Source of the DNA: an uncultured Collinsella sp.
GTDB taxonomy: Bacteria; Actinomycetota; Coriobacteriia; Coriobacteriales; Coriobacteriaceae
Direction: 5' to 3'
DNA length: 13,422 bases
Assembly: GCA_900757235.1 (NCBI GenBank)
Contig: CAAENB010000037.1
Location: 1-13,422, forward strand
Positions 12,428 to 13,422 of the stretch are shown here, in pieces. The notes beneath the pieces were generated by a model, which was given only the letters and a program-made list of their open reading frames with translations, did not search any database and was not told the DNA's origin. The stretch's first letter is position 1; each line of letters starts with the position of its first letter. The position numbers and the translations under genes were made by a program.

Positions 12428-13422
12428 TTGACCGCCGCAACCACGCCTAAAAGTAAGTCAACCGCCGCCGCGCTCTCCCCCGCGCGCACCAAGCTCTGCC
12501 TGGCGCTGCTCGTGCTGCTGGGCTTCTCGCTCGGCTGCTCGGAGTTCGTGGTCATCGGCATCGAAAGTGACTTGGCGACGGAACTCGGCATATCGCTTGC
12601 CACTGCGGGCCAGCTCATCAGCGTTTTTGCACTGGTCTACGCCATCGCGACGCCGGTGCTTGCGCTCAGCACGGGGCGCTTCCGTCGTTACCAGCTGCTC
12701 GTGTGCTACAGCATTATCTTTGTGCTCGGCAATCTGGTCATGGCGTTGGCGCCCAACTTCCAGGTACTGTTTATCTCGCGCATTGTCCTGGGATCCGTCT
12801 CGGGCGCGCTGCTCGCCGTGGGCGTGACGTACATCCCAGAGCTGCTGTCCCCGCAGCAAACTTCGCTTGCCATCTCGGTGGTATATGGTGCGTTTTCCGT
12901 GGCAATGGTCTTTGTCACTTCGATCGGCAAGTTCGTGGCCGACACGCTCGATTGGCACGTGGCCATGTACGGCACGCTGACCTTTGCCGTTTTGATCTGC
13001 GGAGCGCTCGTGGCGTTTATGCCGCGCGCTGGGCAAACCGACGAGCCTGCCACCTTTCGCGAGCAGGCGGGGCTTCTACGCGAACCGAGCATCATCACCG
13101 GCATGCTCATCTTTTTGTTTGGCGTGGGATCGGTCTATGTGTTCTACGGCTACGTGACGCCTTATCTTGAGCAGGTGCTGGGCATGGACACTGTTCAGGC
13201 GAGCACCACGCTTATGGCCTACGGCGTGTTCTGCCTGGTCTCGAACATCTTGGGCGGATGGATCGACGCGCGCTTTGGCATGAAGGCGCTGCTCGTGACG
13301 TTTGTGCTGCAGGCTGTGGCGTTACTCGGGTTGTTTGCTGTGGGCGGCACCATGCCGCTCGCGCTGGTCTTTGTCTTTAGCTTGGCGATGCTCATGTACC
13401 TGTTCTCGGTGTCGTGCATCAC
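12428..13422 (+). CDS. MFS efflux transporter (AraJ/NepI-like, DHA1 family), C-terminus missing
   Basis: The only plus-strand gene, open to the right edge with 331 codons visible. An N-terminal basic, Thr/Ala-rich tail of about 20 residues leads into the first helix. SEFVVIGIESDLATELGIS is the typical opening of sugar- and drug-efflux DHA1 proteins. TGRFRRYQLL matches the loop 2-3 motif A region, SRIVLGSVSGALLAVGVTYI is helix 4 with motif B-like Arg, and a second-half start follows the cytoplasmic loop near LLREPSIITGML. No in-frame ATG fits. TTG at 12428 has GGAG 8 bp upstream; GTG at 12419 is the alternative. It is divergent from the LpdD-IDI gene and shares its 165-bp control region, so it might export the decarboxylation product or an aromatic toxin, but this is only suggested by position. 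Confidence 0.88.
   Translation, partial: MTAATTPKSKSTAAALSPARTKLCLALLVLLGFSLGCSEFVVIGIESDLATELGISLATAGQLISVFALVYAIATPVLALSTGRFRRYQLLVCYSIIFVLGNLVMALAPNFQVLFISRIVLGSVSGALLAVGVTYIPELLSPQQTSLAISVVYGAFSVAMVFVTSIGKFVADTLDWHVAMYGTLTFAVLICGALVAFMPRAGQTDEPATFREQAGLLREPSIITGMLIFLFGVGSVYVFYGYVTPYLEQVLGMDTVQASTTLMAYGVFCLVSNILGGWIDARFGMKALLVTFVLQAVALLGLFAVGGTMPLALVFVFSLAMLMYLFSVSCI

Overview
The window reads as high-GC, gene-dense bacterial chromosome with GC-biased third positions. Gene content and style suggest an anaerobic gut actinobacterium of the class Coriobacteriia, most like Collinsella. That assignment is inferred from base composition, protein style and the palindromic repeats; no rRNA or other marker gene is present. 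Every gene but one is on the minus strand. No tRNA, rRNA, CRISPR array, transposase or phage gene is visible.

Left part (1-4369): a polar amino-acid ABC importer operon, transcribed leftwards as substrate-binding lipoprotein (4089-3163), permease with an unusual N-terminal membrane extension (3153-2005) and ATPase (1982-1197). After a hairpin comes an M20 metallopeptidase that runs off the left edge. Uptake of amino acids or small peptides next to a carboxypeptidase-like enzyme fits nitrogen or peptide scavenging. The 4090-4369 gap holds two hairpin structures, one of them an 88-bp imperfect dyad.

Middle (4370-6300): a LacX-type aldose 1-epimerase and a single-pass membrane protein of unknown function.

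Right part (6301-12427), the most interesting region: a set of minus-strand genes that together look like a prenyl-FMN (prFMN)-dependent aromatic acid decarboxylation system. In transcription order they are (i) a fusion of an LpdD-like prenyl-flavin chaperone domain to a type I isopentenyl-diphosphate isomerase (IDI) domain, (ii) a DASS/SLC13-type anion permease, (iii) a UbiD-family decarboxylase of the gallate decarboxylase LpdC type, (iv) a UbiX flavin prenyltransferase and (v) a MerR regulator with a GyrI-like effector domain. The proposed logic is that the IDI domain handles the C5 prenyl donor, UbiX prenylates FMN, LpdD helps deliver prFMN to UbiD, the permease imports the acid (or exchanges it), and the MerR protein senses a ligand. 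Two near-identical 19-bp dyads (CTGTAT-N7-AYACAG) lie upstream of the fusion gene and of the permease, each next to a TTG-type -35 with a spacing that suits MerR-family activation. A compound hairpin repeat occurs twice in direct orientation, exactly at the 3' ends of the MerR and fusion genes. It supplies the stop codon of both genes and brackets the permease-ubiD-ubiX-merR block.

Right edge (12428-13422): a divergent MFS efflux transporter of the AraJ/DHA1 type, cut off by the window end. It is separated from the fusion gene by a promoter region that contains a run of nine G.
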